NCBI RefSeq assembly: GCF_014205765.1 | Contig: NZ_JACIIZ010000007.1 | Span: 1-64,000, forward strand | Origin: Nitrospirillum iridis | GTDB taxonomy: Bacteria > Pseudomonadota > Alphaproteobacteria > Azospirillales > Azospirillaceae | DNA: 64,000 nucleotides | Reading direction: 5' to 3' | Shown: in pieces, positions 25,588 to 33,876 of the stretch | How positions within the stretch are numbered: position 1 is the first letter of the stretch | How the letters are laid out: each line of letters opens with the position of its first letter | Notes under the pieces: generated by a model | What the model was told of the DNA's origin: nothing | Database searches by the model: none | What the model saw: only the letters and a program-made list of their open reading frames with translations | Program-made: the position numbers and the translations under genes

Positions 25588-26544
25588 ATGAAGGACTTCT
25601 CCGCCCTCACCGAACAAGAGCTGCTGGCCCTGGCCGTGTCGCTGGAGGAGGAGGACGCCCGCATCTATGACGAGTTCGCCGCCGGCCTGCGCGAAAACTT
25701 CCCGGAAAGCGCCAAGGTCTTCACCACCCTGGCGGCCGAGGAGAATGGACACCGCCACCGGCTGATCGAGCTGTACCGCCAGCGCTTCGGGGAGCATATC
25801 CCCCTGATCCGCCGGCAGGACGTGCGCGGGTTCGTCCAACGCAAGCCGATCTGGCTGATGCGGCCCCTGGCACTGGAAACCGTGCGCCAGCAGGCGGAAC
25901 TGATGGAGGCGGAAACCAAGCGCTTCTACACCCGCGCCGCCCGCCGCTCCACCGATGCCGCCGTGCGCCAGCTGCTGGGCGACCTGGCGGATGAGGAGCG
26001 CCGCCACGAGGCCCGGGCGGAGGCCCTGGAATCCCGCCTGATCACGCCTGAGGTGCGGGAGCAGGAACACGCGTCGGAACGCCGGCTGTTCGTCCTGCAG
26101 GTGGTGCAGCCGGGGCTGGCGGGGTTGATGGACGGGTCCGTTTCCACCCTCGCCCCGCTGTTCGCCGCCGCCTTCGCCACCCACGACACCTGGCAGACCT
26201 TCCTGGTCGGCATCGCCGCCGCCGTGGGTGCCGGCATCAGCATGGGCTTCGCCGAGGCCCTGTCAGACGACGGCAGCCTGACCGGCCGGGGCAGCCCCTG
26301 GCTGCGCGGCCTGGTCTGCGGCGTGATGACGGCGGTGGGCGGCCTGGGCCACACCCTGCCCTACCTGATCCCCCACTTCTGGACGGCCACGGCCGTGGCC
26401 GGGGCGGTGGTGGCGGTGGAGCTGGGCGTCATCTCCTGGATCCGCAACCGCTATATGGACACCACCTTCCTGGCCGCCGCGTTCCAGGTCATCATCGGCG
26501 GCCTGCTGGTGTTCGCCACCGGTATCCTGATCGGCAGCGCGTAG
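25588..26544 (+). CDS. mbfA: Rubrerythrin/VIT1 fusion iron exporter (MbfA type)
   Basis: The 318-residue protein joins an N-terminal ferritin-like/rubrerythrin domain to a C-terminal VIT1-like membrane transporter. The first part (residues 1-155) has E-x-x-H di-iron motifs (LEEEDARIYDEFA, AAEENGHRHRLIELY, MEAETKRFYTRA, LADEERRHEARAEAL). The second (about 175-318) has QPGLAGLMDGSVSTLAPLF, AAAVGAGISMGFAEALSDDG and further spans. This is the MbfA layout of Bradyrhizobium and Agrobacterium, which exports Fe(II) at the inner membrane and protects against iron and peroxide stress. The ATG at 25588 begins the ferritin-like helix. A possible iron-regulator box lies upstream. Confidence 0.9.
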   Translation: MKDFSALTEQELLALAVSLEEEDARIYDEFAAGLRENFPESAKVFTTLAAEENGHRHRLIELYRQRFGEHIPLIRRQDVRGFVQRKPIWLMRPLALETVRQQAELMEAETKRFYTRAARRSTDAAVRQLLGDLADEERRHEARAEALESRLITPEVREQEHASERRLFVLQVVQPGLAGLMDGSVSTLAPLFAAAFATHDTWQTFLVGIAAAVGAGISMGFAEALSDDGSLTGRGSPWLRGLVCGVMTAVGGLGHTLPYLIPHFWTATAVAGAVVAVELGVISWIRNRYMDTTFLAAAFQVIIGGLLVFATGILIGSA

Positions 26545-26639
26545 CTTTTCTTATTTTTTCCTGCTCATCACGCGCCGGCGGGCCATCCGGTCCTTGGCTG
26601 ATCCTCGGTTTCCAGTCCGCTGACGCTTGAGGAAGAAAA

Positions 26640-29600
26640 TCAGGCCGCCGTGACGGGCACCGGGTAGTCGCGGGCCAGGGCCGCCCAGGAGGCGGGGGCC
26701 ACGCCGACGATGGCGTCCATCAGCAGACGCGCCTCGTCGGCATTCTCGTGGATGCAGGCCTGCTCCAGGGATTGCGCCAGATGCTGCAGGCGGCGGAGGC
26801 CAAGATTGCCCACGGTGGAGATCAGGCTGTGCGCCTCGCGCCGCGCTTCCACCAGATTGTCGGCGGCCACCAGGCCCGCGGTCCGCGCGATACGCGCCTG
26901 GCCGAAGCTGACGAACTCCCGCACCATCTCGAGGGTGCCTTCACGGCCCGCGAGGTCCACCAGCTTGGCCAGCGGCTCGCGGTCGAATAGCGGCTGCTCG
27001 GCCATGGGATAGTCGTCGCCAGGGCCAGGCGTGGCGGCTGCGTCGGTCGCGCCCGGCACATCACCGGCGGCGGATGCCCCACCCGTCCAGCGGGCCACCA
27101 GGTCCAGGAAGCGCCCCTGGTCGAAGGGCTTGGACACATAATCGTCCATGCCGGCCGCCAGATACTCCTCGCGCATGCCCACCATGGCGTTGGCGGTCAT
27201 GGCGATGACCGGCACGCGGCGGCCGGGGGCCTCGCCCGCGCGGATGCGCCGGGTGGCCTCCAGCCCGTCCAGCCCCGCCATCTGGATGTCCATAAGCACC
27301 AGATCGACCGGCGGCGAACCCAGCGCGATCGCAGCCCCCTCCGCCCCCTCGCTGGCCAAGGCCACGTCATAGCCCTCGGTCCGTAGCATCATCTCCGTCA
27401 GCCGGGCGTTGATGCTGTTGTCCTCGACCACCAGCACGCGGCGGCCGCTCCCGCGCCGGGACGCCACCCGGGGCTGCCGGGCCTCCTTCGTCCCCGCCGC
27501 CTGGCCCGGCAGGCGGGGCAGGACCAGTTCAATGATGAAGGTGCTGCCCTCGCCCGGGGTGCTGTCCAGCGCGATGCTGCCCCCCATCAGCGTGACCAGT
27601 TCGCGGCAGATGGACAGGCCCAGGCCGCTGCCGCCATAGCGCTGGCCGATGCTGTCGTCGCCCTGGACGAAGCGGTTGAACAGCCGCGCCCGCTGGTCCG
27701 CCGTCATGCCGATGCCGGTATCGCGCACGGTCAGCACCACGCGCACGTCGCACGGGCCCTCCCCCGACGCGGGATTGGCGGGGCCCTCGAACACCTCCGC
27801 CATCAGCTGGATTTCGCCCTTGTCGGTGAACTTCACGGCGTTGCCCAGCAGGTTCAACAGCAGTTGGCGCAGCCGGCGGGCATCCCCCCGGAAGGTGGCC
27901 GCCGCCTCGGGCGCGATGCGGGTGCGCAGGGCCAGCCCCTTGGTCCGTGCCTGGCCTTCCATCAAGCGGGCGGCGTCCGTCACCACCGCCGCCAGCTGGA
28001 AGTCCGCCTCCACCAGCTCCACGCGGCCAGCCTCCAGCTTAGACAGGTCCAGCAGGTCATCCACCAACAGCAGCAGTGTCTGGGCGCTGTCGCGGATGAT
28101 GGCGGCCAGATCGCGCTGCAGTGGCGCCAGCGGTTCCGCCGACAGCAACTGCACCGCGCCGATGATGCCGTTCAGCGGCGTGCGGATCTCGTGGCTGGTG
28201 GCGGTCAGGAAAGCGGACTTGGCGGCGTTGGCCTCCTCCGCCACCCGGCGCGCGTGCTCCAGTTCCGCCGCCGCCGCCGTCAGGGTGTCGCGGGCGGCGC
28301 GCAACTCCTCCTCCTGGCGCACGCGCTCAGTGACGTCGCGCGACGCGGAAACCAGCAGCGGGGCACCGTCGTCCCCCCGGGTCAACGAGATGACGGCTTC
28401 CAGCCAGACCCAACGACCGTCCTTGTGGCGCAGGCGGAAGCGGGCGGCGACACCGCCCGGTCCCTCCTGGCCCAAACCCTCCGCGCCAGTCCCCTCTGGA
28501 ACAACGGGGGCTCCACCAGCCGGCGCCGGCCCCGCCCGCAGGGCCGCAGCCGACAGGGCTTCGAAGGTGGCGTCGACCGCGTGATCGTCGGGATGGCGCA
28601 GCTGCGTCAACGTCAGGTCCGTGAACTCCGCCACGCTGTAGCCCAGGATGCGTTCCACCGAGGGGGAGACGTAAAGGCGGGCGCCGTCCGGCCGCGTCAG
28701 CAGGATGATGTCGCTGGCCCGATCCGCCAGCAGGCGGAACCGTGCCTCGCTTTCCTCCAACGCGTGACGGGCCTCCACCAGCGCCGTGATATCGCGGCCC
28801 GCCCCGCGCCAGCCGCGGATGGCGCCATCCGGGTCATAGAGCGGGCGACCGGACAGCACGACGTGGTAGCGCCGGCCGCTGGGGTGGCTGACGACATAGC
28901 GCAGGTCGCGGAATTCCTGCTTGTCGGCGCCATTGGCCAGGGCCGCCGCCGTCTCCGGCGTGGGGGTCAGGCCGCTGATCTGCTTTTCCCCCACCATGCG
29001 CAGGGGGTCGAGGCCGATGGCGCGCACGCCGGGTGAGACATAGGTCAGCCGGCGCTCCGGATCCGCTTCCCAGTACCAGTCGGTGGATACGTCGATCAGG
29101 TCGCGGAAGCGCATCTCACGTTCCGCCAGGTCCGCCGCCCCCTGTTCCAGATTGTTGGCCATGATGTTGATGGCCCGGGCCAGCACCCCGAACTCCGCAT
29201 CGCCCGGCCGTTCCGGCGCGCGCGCCCCCCGTTCCCCCCGCCCGATGCGTTCCACCACGCGGGTGAGCGTGCCCAGCCGGCTCATGACCGAGGTTTCCAC
29301 GCCAACGATGCCGAACAGCAGGGCCACCGCCGCCACCGCCGCCAGGCCCACCATGCTGCGCCAGAAATCCTCGTCCGCCTCGCCCACGGCCTCGGCCCGC
29401 GGCAGGCTGACCACCACCCGGGCGTTGATGCCCTGCAGCACGCCGAAGCCGATGATGCGTGGCACGCCGTCCAGCCCGGCGGACAGCAGCGTGCCCGTGG
29501 GCTGGGCGAACAGTGCCTCCACCAGGGCGGGGTCCAGCTTCGGTTGGGCAACCGGTTCCGCCGCCGCGTCATCGGGGGACGCCGCCTGCCCGTCCGGCCA

Positions 29601-30230
29601 GGCCGGCGCGGGGAAGCGGACCAGCACCTCCCCCTGGCCATCGATGATGGCGAAGAGGCCATTGGGCATGTCCGCCGCCATCGCCGCCAGCCGGCCGGCC
29701 CAGTTCAGCCGCATGCTGGCGCGGGCCACCGCCCGGATCTGACCGTCCGGCCCGAGGATGGGGCGGGCCATGGCCAGGATGGGCGCCCGGCTGGTTCGCC
29801 CTATCATGTAGTCGCTGAGAGTGGCCCGCCCGGTGCGCAGCGCCTCCCTGAAATAGGGCCGGTCGCCGACATTGACCGCGGCCGCGGCGGGTGCCGAAGC
29901 GCACAGCGTGCTGCCGTCCGGCCGGGAGAGGAAGACGTTGGCGATCCAAGGCTCCGCGGCTTTCAGGCGGACCAAGTCATCGGCGCAGTCGCCGGCCGAC
30001 AGGTCAACCTCCTGCAAGGCCACCGTTTCCACCAGATGGCCCAGTTGCTCCACCAGCACGCGGTGCTCCTCCTCCGCCACCTGGGTCAGGATGCGGACAT
30101 GGGACCGGGCGGCGCCGACCGCCGCCTGGCGCCGGGACTGGCCCTCCACCACCATCAGCGCCGCCATGGCGCCGATGACGGCCAGCAACAGCAGCAGCAG
30201 CCTGCTGCGCAATCCCGGAAGCCGCCTCAC
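26640..30230 (-). CDS. Hybrid sensor histidine kinase with receiver and Hpt domains
   Basis: The 1196-residue inner-membrane kinase reads, in order: TM helix (residues 6-24), periplasmic dCache-like sensor (about 30-275), second TM (about 290-310), HAMP (about 315-365), two PAS domains (about 370-490 and 495-650). HisKA follows with the phosphorylated His680 in TATSHEIRTPLNGIIG. The HATPase domain has NAVKFTDKGEI and YGGSGLGLSICRELV. A receiver (RVLVVEDNSINARLTEMML) has phospho-Asp981 in LVLMDIQMAG, and a C-terminal Hpt domain has His1134 in REAHSLISTVGN. All residues for a complete His-Asp-His relay are present. It starts at GTG 30230. No cognate response regulator is adjacent, so the output partner is unknown. 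Confidence 0.92.
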   Translation of the reverse strand: MRRLPGLRSRLLLLLLAVIGAMAALMVVEGQSRRQAAVGAARSHVRILTQVAEEEHRVLVEQLGHLVETVALQEVDLSAGDCADDLVRLKAAEPWIANVFLSRPDGSTLCASAPAAAAVNVGDRPYFREALRTGRATLSDYMIGRTSRAPILAMARPILGPDGQIRAVARASMRLNWAGRLAAMAADMPNGLFAIIDGQGEVLVRFPAPAWPDGQAASPDDAAAEPVAQPKLDPALVEALFAQPTGTLLSAGLDGVPRIIGFGVLQGINARVVVSLPRAEAVGEADEDFWRSMVGLAAVAAVALLFGIVGVETSVMSRLGTLTRVVERIGRGERGARAPERPGDAEFGVLARAINIMANNLEQGAADLAEREMRFRDLIDVSTDWYWEADPERRLTYVSPGVRAIGLDPLRMVGEKQISGLTPTPETAAALANGADKQEFRDLRYVVSHPSGRRYHVVLSGRPLYDPDGAIRGWRGAGRDITALVEARHALEESEARFRLLADRASDIILLTRPDGARLYVSPSVERILGYSVAEFTDLTLTQLRHPDDHAVDATFEALSAAALRAGPAPAGGAPVVPEGTGAEGLGQEGPGGVAARFRLRHKDGRWVWLEAVISLTRGDDGAPLLVSASRDVTERVRQEEELRAARDTLTAAAAELEHARRVAEEANAAKSAFLTATSHEIRTPLNGIIGAVQLLSAEPLAPLQRDLAAIIRDSAQTLLLLVDDLLDLSKLEAGRVELVEADFQLAAVVTDAARLMEGQARTKGLALRTRIAPEAAATFRGDARRLRQLLLNLLGNAVKFTDKGEIQLMAEVFEGPANPASGEGPCDVRVVLTVRDTGIGMTADQRARLFNRFVQGDDSIGQRYGGSGLGLSICRELVTLMGGSIALDSTPGEGSTFIIELVLPRLPGQAAGTKEARQPRVASRRGSGRRVLVVEDNSINARLTEMMLRTEGYDVALASEGAEGAAIALGSPPVDLVLMDIQMAGLDGLEATRRIRAGEAPGRRVPVIAMTANAMVGMREEYLAAGMDDYVSKPFDQGRFLDLVARWTGGASAAGDVPGATDAAATPGPGDDYPMAEQPLFDREPLAKLVDLAGREGTLEMVREFVSFGQARIARTAGLVAADNLVEARREAHSLISTVGNLGLRRLQHLAQSLEQACIHENADEARLLMDAIVGVAPASWAALARDYPVPVTAA

Positions 30231-30916
30231 CTTTCACCGCCCATACGCCGCATGCCCTTGCCCCCAGTTGCGCCCCCGAAACAGCAGGCACGCGCCGCCC
30301 CGCCGAGCGGCATGTCGAAAGCTATAGTAGGGGCCCGCGTTCCGCCCGCCAAGGGCGGGACCCGCCACGGGCAGGAGATTGGGGGGTAGAAGTGGGTTCT
30401 ACATGCCTCCGGCACGCTGCTCCGTCCATTCCTGAGTGCCAAGCCTTGGTGCGGGGCGCCCGCAACCTCCCCCGCCACCCAGTTCGCCGACAATTCAGTC
30501 GGCTTTCGGTGCTGGGTGGAGGTGAGACGTCCGCGTCGCCTGATTCGCCCGGATTCCTGATCAACAGGTCAAGATTTCATCGTTCTGCAACAGTTGGCCC
30601 GCCACAGATGGGCCACGCAGATGCGCCAACAACTAAGTATCTATTATATATATATTTTTCTATGCTTTGTGCGCGAAAAAGCTGCGCTGCACTTTGTCGC
30701 GGAGCTACCGCCGTATGTGCTTTGGCGGCCACAGTCGGGGGGAAATCCGCGCCTTTTGGCCGGCCGTGCGTAAGAAGCCCGCGAGTCTGTAATGTTGTTG
30801 TAATACGAAGGAGGGAAGAAAGCGCCCGACGCAGTCACACTTGGCTGAACGAGCGGGTGCGCCAAGCGGGTGCATGGCTGACCGAACGACGAACGATCCA
30901 AATCTGGGGGCAATCG
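30231..30916. other. Long gene-free region before the first TonB-dependent receptor
   Basis: Between the GTG of the kinase (minus) and the receptor ATG (plus) no supported gene is seen, though an open frame runs through it in phase with the receptor. A CCCGCC-aa-GGGCGGG hairpin lies near 30347-30361. A very AT-rich block (about 30634-30668, with TATTATATATATATTTTTC) is the likely receptor promoter. I checked for cobalamin and thiamine riboswitch landmarks and saw none. The leader ends with GGGGGCAATCG before the ATG. Confidence 0.45.
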
Positions 30917-33349
30917 ATGAGCAGTCTTTATCGCGCAAAGGCGCCGACGCGCCGTTACGCCACTTTCCTCAAGCTGGGTACGGGTGCCCTGGCGCTGGCC
31001 ACCGCGGCCGCCTGGACCGTTCCGGCGCTGGCGCAGTCCACCGCCTCTGAAATGGACGAAATCGTCATCACCGGCGCCCGCAAGCAGCCCTCCATCGGCG
31101 GCCTGATCCAGGCGGAAACCGCGCCCAAGTCCAAGTCCACGGTGACGCAGGAATACCTGGCCACGCAGACCGCCGGCCAGAGCGTGCTGGCCGGCCTGAA
31201 CCTGCTGCCGGGTGTGAACTTCACCAACACCGACGCCTACGGCTCCTCCGGCGGCAACATCCGCATCCGCGGCTTCGACGGCAACCGCGTCTCGCTGACC
31301 TTCGACGGCATCCCGCTGAACGACACCGGCAACTACGCCATCTATTCCAACCAGATGATTGACGAGGAGTTGATCAGCCGCGCCACCGTCAACATCGGCA
31401 CCACCGACGTCGACAGCCCCACGGCCTCGGCCACCGGCGGCACCATCAACGTCCAGACCCGCAAGCCGCTGGATGAGGTTGGCGTCGAAGGCAAGCTGAG
31501 CTTCGGCAGCTACAACTACAAGCGCGTCTTCGCCGCGCTGGACACCGGCGATTTCGGCCCCGGTGGCCGCACCTCCGCCTTCGTTTCCGCGTCCTATCAG
31601 GACTACAACAAGTTCAAGGGCTACGGCGAACTGCAGAAGAAGCAGTTCAATACCCGAATCTATGAAGATTTGGGGGGCGGCGACTTCATCTCTGTGGCCG
31701 CGCACTACAACGAGAACCGCAACAACTCCTACCAGACCAACAGCCGCGCGACGTTCGCCAACAACTACTTCGCCGACTACAACAACACCTGGGTTCCGCA
31801 GACCGCCGTGGCCGGCAAGCCCGACACGGTCCCCGGCACCGACAGCAACTACTACCAGGTGCGCGTCAACCCCTCCAACACCGGCAACGTCCGCGGCCAG
31901 TCGCGCTTCCACCTGGCCGACGACGTCATGCTGACGGTCGATCCCTACTTCCAGTACACGCTGGCCAACGGCGGCGGCACGCTGAGCGTCAAGGAAACCG
32001 ACGCCCGCCTGATCGGCAGCAGCAAGACCGCCAAGGGCATGGATCTGAATGGCGACGGCGACACCCTGGACACCGTGCTGCTGTACGCGCCCAGCAACAC
32101 CAACACCTTCCGCACCGGCGTCACCTCTTCGCTGATCTGGGACATTGACGACAACAACCGTCTGCGCGTCGGTTACACCCTGGATTACGGCCGCCATCGC
32201 CAGACCGGCGACTGGTCCTACATCGGCGCCGACGGCAAGCCGACGGATGTGTTCGGTGGCAAGAACAGCGGCGGTATCTACGCCGTCGACGGCATCCAGC
32301 TGGAAAACCGCAACCGCTACTCGGTCGCCGAGCTGAACCAGGCCTCGATGGAGTACATCTTCAAGGCCTTCGACCAGAAGCTGACCGTGGTCCCGGCCCT
32401 GCGCCTGCCCTACTTCCATCGTGAGCTGAACCAGTACTGCTACACCTTCACCGGCGCCTCCGGCAACGTTGCCTCGGTCAGCAGCAACCAGTACTGCACC
32501 AGCAACACCGCTTCGATCGCCTCGGCGTCCAAGCTGTTCGGCACGCCCTTCACCGGGACCAGGGACTTCAGCGAGCCGCTGCCGAGCCTGGGTATTTCGT
32601 ACCAGATCACGCCGGAACATCAGCTCTACTTCCAGTTCTCGGAAGGCTACTCCGCGCCGCGTACGGACAACCTGTACGGCGTCATCCGCACCAGCGGCGT
32701 GATGGACCCGGAAAAGACCTACAACTTCGAACTGGGTGAGCGTTTCCAGACCAACTGGCTGATGACCTCGGTCTCCGGCTGGTACACCCGCTACATCAAC
32801 CGCATCGTGTCCGCCCTGGACCCGACCGACGCCAGCAACACCATCGACCGCAGCCTGGGCCGCGTCGACCTGTACGGCGCCTCGATCGAGAGCGGCTTCG
32901 CCATCACCGACCAAGTGAACTTCTACGCCTCGGGCAGCTACACGCATTCCGAAGTGAAGAACAATCTGGCCGGCCCCAACGGCATCACCTACCTGACCGC
33001 CGGCAAGCAGCTGGTGGACACGCCGGAGTGGATGACCGGCGCCCGCGTGGAATACAAGCCGCTGGACATCCTGTCAGCCTCGCTGGAAGGCAAGTACACC
33101 GGCACCCGCGCCGCCACCGACGTGAACGACGAATGGACCACGCCGTTCTTCGTCGCCAACTTCGAGGCCCGCCTGGACCTGCCGGACGCCGCCGGTTTCC
33201 GCGGCACGTATCTGCAGTTCAACGTCAACAACCTGTTTGACCGCCGGTACCTGAACACCATCTCGTCCTCGACGACGGCGGCCAACGTGCCCTTCTACCA
33301 GGTCGGCTCGCCCCGGACGTTCATGGGCACCATCCGGACCACGTTCTGA
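30917..33349 (+). CDS. TonB-dependent receptor 1
   Basis: The 810-residue outer-membrane protein has a signal peptide (TGALALATAAAWTVPALAQ, ending near residue 40), a TonB box-like DEIVITGARKQ, a plug domain (GNIRIRGFDGNRVSLTFDGI, NQMIDEELISRATVNIG) and a 22-strand barrel ending in the aromatic TIRTTF. Such receptors import siderophores, carbohydrates or other large nutrients with energy from TonB-ExbBD. The SD GGGGG lies about seven bases before ATG 30917. One short cysteine pair (QYCYTF...NQYCTSN) sits in an extracellular loop near residue 505-530. It belongs to a different subfamily from the two receptors downstream. Substrate unknown. Confidence 0.9.
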   Translation: MSSLYRAKAPTRRYATFLKLGTGALALATAAAWTVPALAQSTASEMDEIVITGARKQPSIGGLIQAETAPKSKSTVTQEYLATQTAGQSVLAGLNLLPGVNFTNTDAYGSSGGNIRIRGFDGNRVSLTFDGIPLNDTGNYAIYSNQMIDEELISRATVNIGTTDVDSPTASATGGTINVQTRKPLDEVGVEGKLSFGSYNYKRVFAALDTGDFGPGGRTSAFVSASYQDYNKFKGYGELQKKQFNTRIYEDLGGGDFISVAAHYNENRNNSYQTNSRATFANNYFADYNNTWVPQTAVAGKPDTVPGTDSNYYQVRVNPSNTGNVRGQSRFHLADDVMLTVDPYFQYTLANGGGTLSVKETDARLIGSSKTAKGMDLNGDGDTLDTVLLYAPSNTNTFRTGVTSSLIWDIDDNNRLRVGYTLDYGRHRQTGDWSYIGADGKPTDVFGGKNSGGIYAVDGIQLENRNRYSVAELNQASMEYIFKAFDQKLTVVPALRLPYFHRELNQYCYTFTGASGNVASVSSNQYCTSNTASIASASKLFGTPFTGTRDFSEPLPSLGISYQITPEHQLYFQFSEGYSAPRTDNLYGVIRTSGVMDPEKTYNFELGERFQTNWLMTSVSGWYTRYINRIVSALDPTDASNTIDRSLGRVDLYGASIESGFAITDQVNFYASGSYTHSEVKNNLAGPNGITYLTAGKQLVDTPEWMTGARVEYKPLDILSASLEGKYTGTRAATDVNDEWTTPFFVANFEARLDLPDAAGFRGTYLQFNVNNLFDRRYLNTISSSTTAANVPFYQVGSPRTFMGTIRTTF

Positions 33350-33396
33350 TCATCGCCTGATCACCGGCGCTCCCCTGGGGTGCTGGTGCGCTACGC

Positions 33397-33425
33397 GAAA
33401 GGGGCGGCCTGCGGGCCGCCCCTTT
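33397..33425 (+). terminator. Rho-independent terminator of receptor 1
   Basis: AAGGGGCGGCC pairs with GGGCCGCCCCTT around a short loop, followed by TTTC. It lies about 50 bases after the stop codon. Confidence 0.85.
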
Positions 33426-33876
33426 TTCGTTTCGGCTCTGTGCATGGGCCCAAACCGCCCGCGCTTTGTGCAGGTTCGGACATTGCCCACTGATTCGGCA
33501 GCAGGCCCGCCTGGCCCCTCCCTTCAGGGCGACGCCGGGCCGCCCGATGAGGCATTTTCCCGCTGTTAACGTTTGATTTTTTATTTGCAACAGAAGTGTG
33601 TCGGAAGACCATTCTGTCCCGAGGTTATTTTTGTCCAATTTCAACAATTTTGGCGCAAGTTTATCGCTTAAGTGTAACCAAAAAGCTACAGACATGCACG
33701 GAATGAGCCCCAACCCCCCTTGGATCGTTGACGCATTGCTAACGTGATCGGAAAACTTCCCCCAAGCCAAACAGAACGCTGGGCAGAGGCGAACTGGGGA
33801 GCTGCCGCCTGAGGCCGGAAACGATGCACGGGCGGCGCCGAACGGGGAACAACCAATCCGAGTGGAGATGGACTAC
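33426..33876 (+). promoter_or_regulatory. Gene-free leader of TonB-dependent receptor 2
   Basis: No gene is visible. The stretch 33556-33690 is strongly AT-rich (GTTAACGTTTGATTTTTTATT and later CAATTTCAACAATTTTGG) and should hold the promoter and any operator. TGGAG at about 33863 serves the ATG at 33877. Confidence 0.45.

Noticed and set aside
30400-30560. Possible cobalamin or thiamine riboswitch before receptor 1
   Set aside because: I looked for the conserved B12-box and thi-box landmarks on both strands and did not find them.
30392-30916. Upstream in-frame extension of TonB receptor 1
   Set aside because: The 175 extra codons include low-complexity, promoter-like AT-rich DNA, and the signal peptide would be internal.
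30644-32947. 767-codon minus-strand frame opposite TonB receptor 1
   Set aside because: Its Val/Gly/Ala/Asp-rich low-complexity translation has no start signal; the plus strand encodes a convincing receptor.
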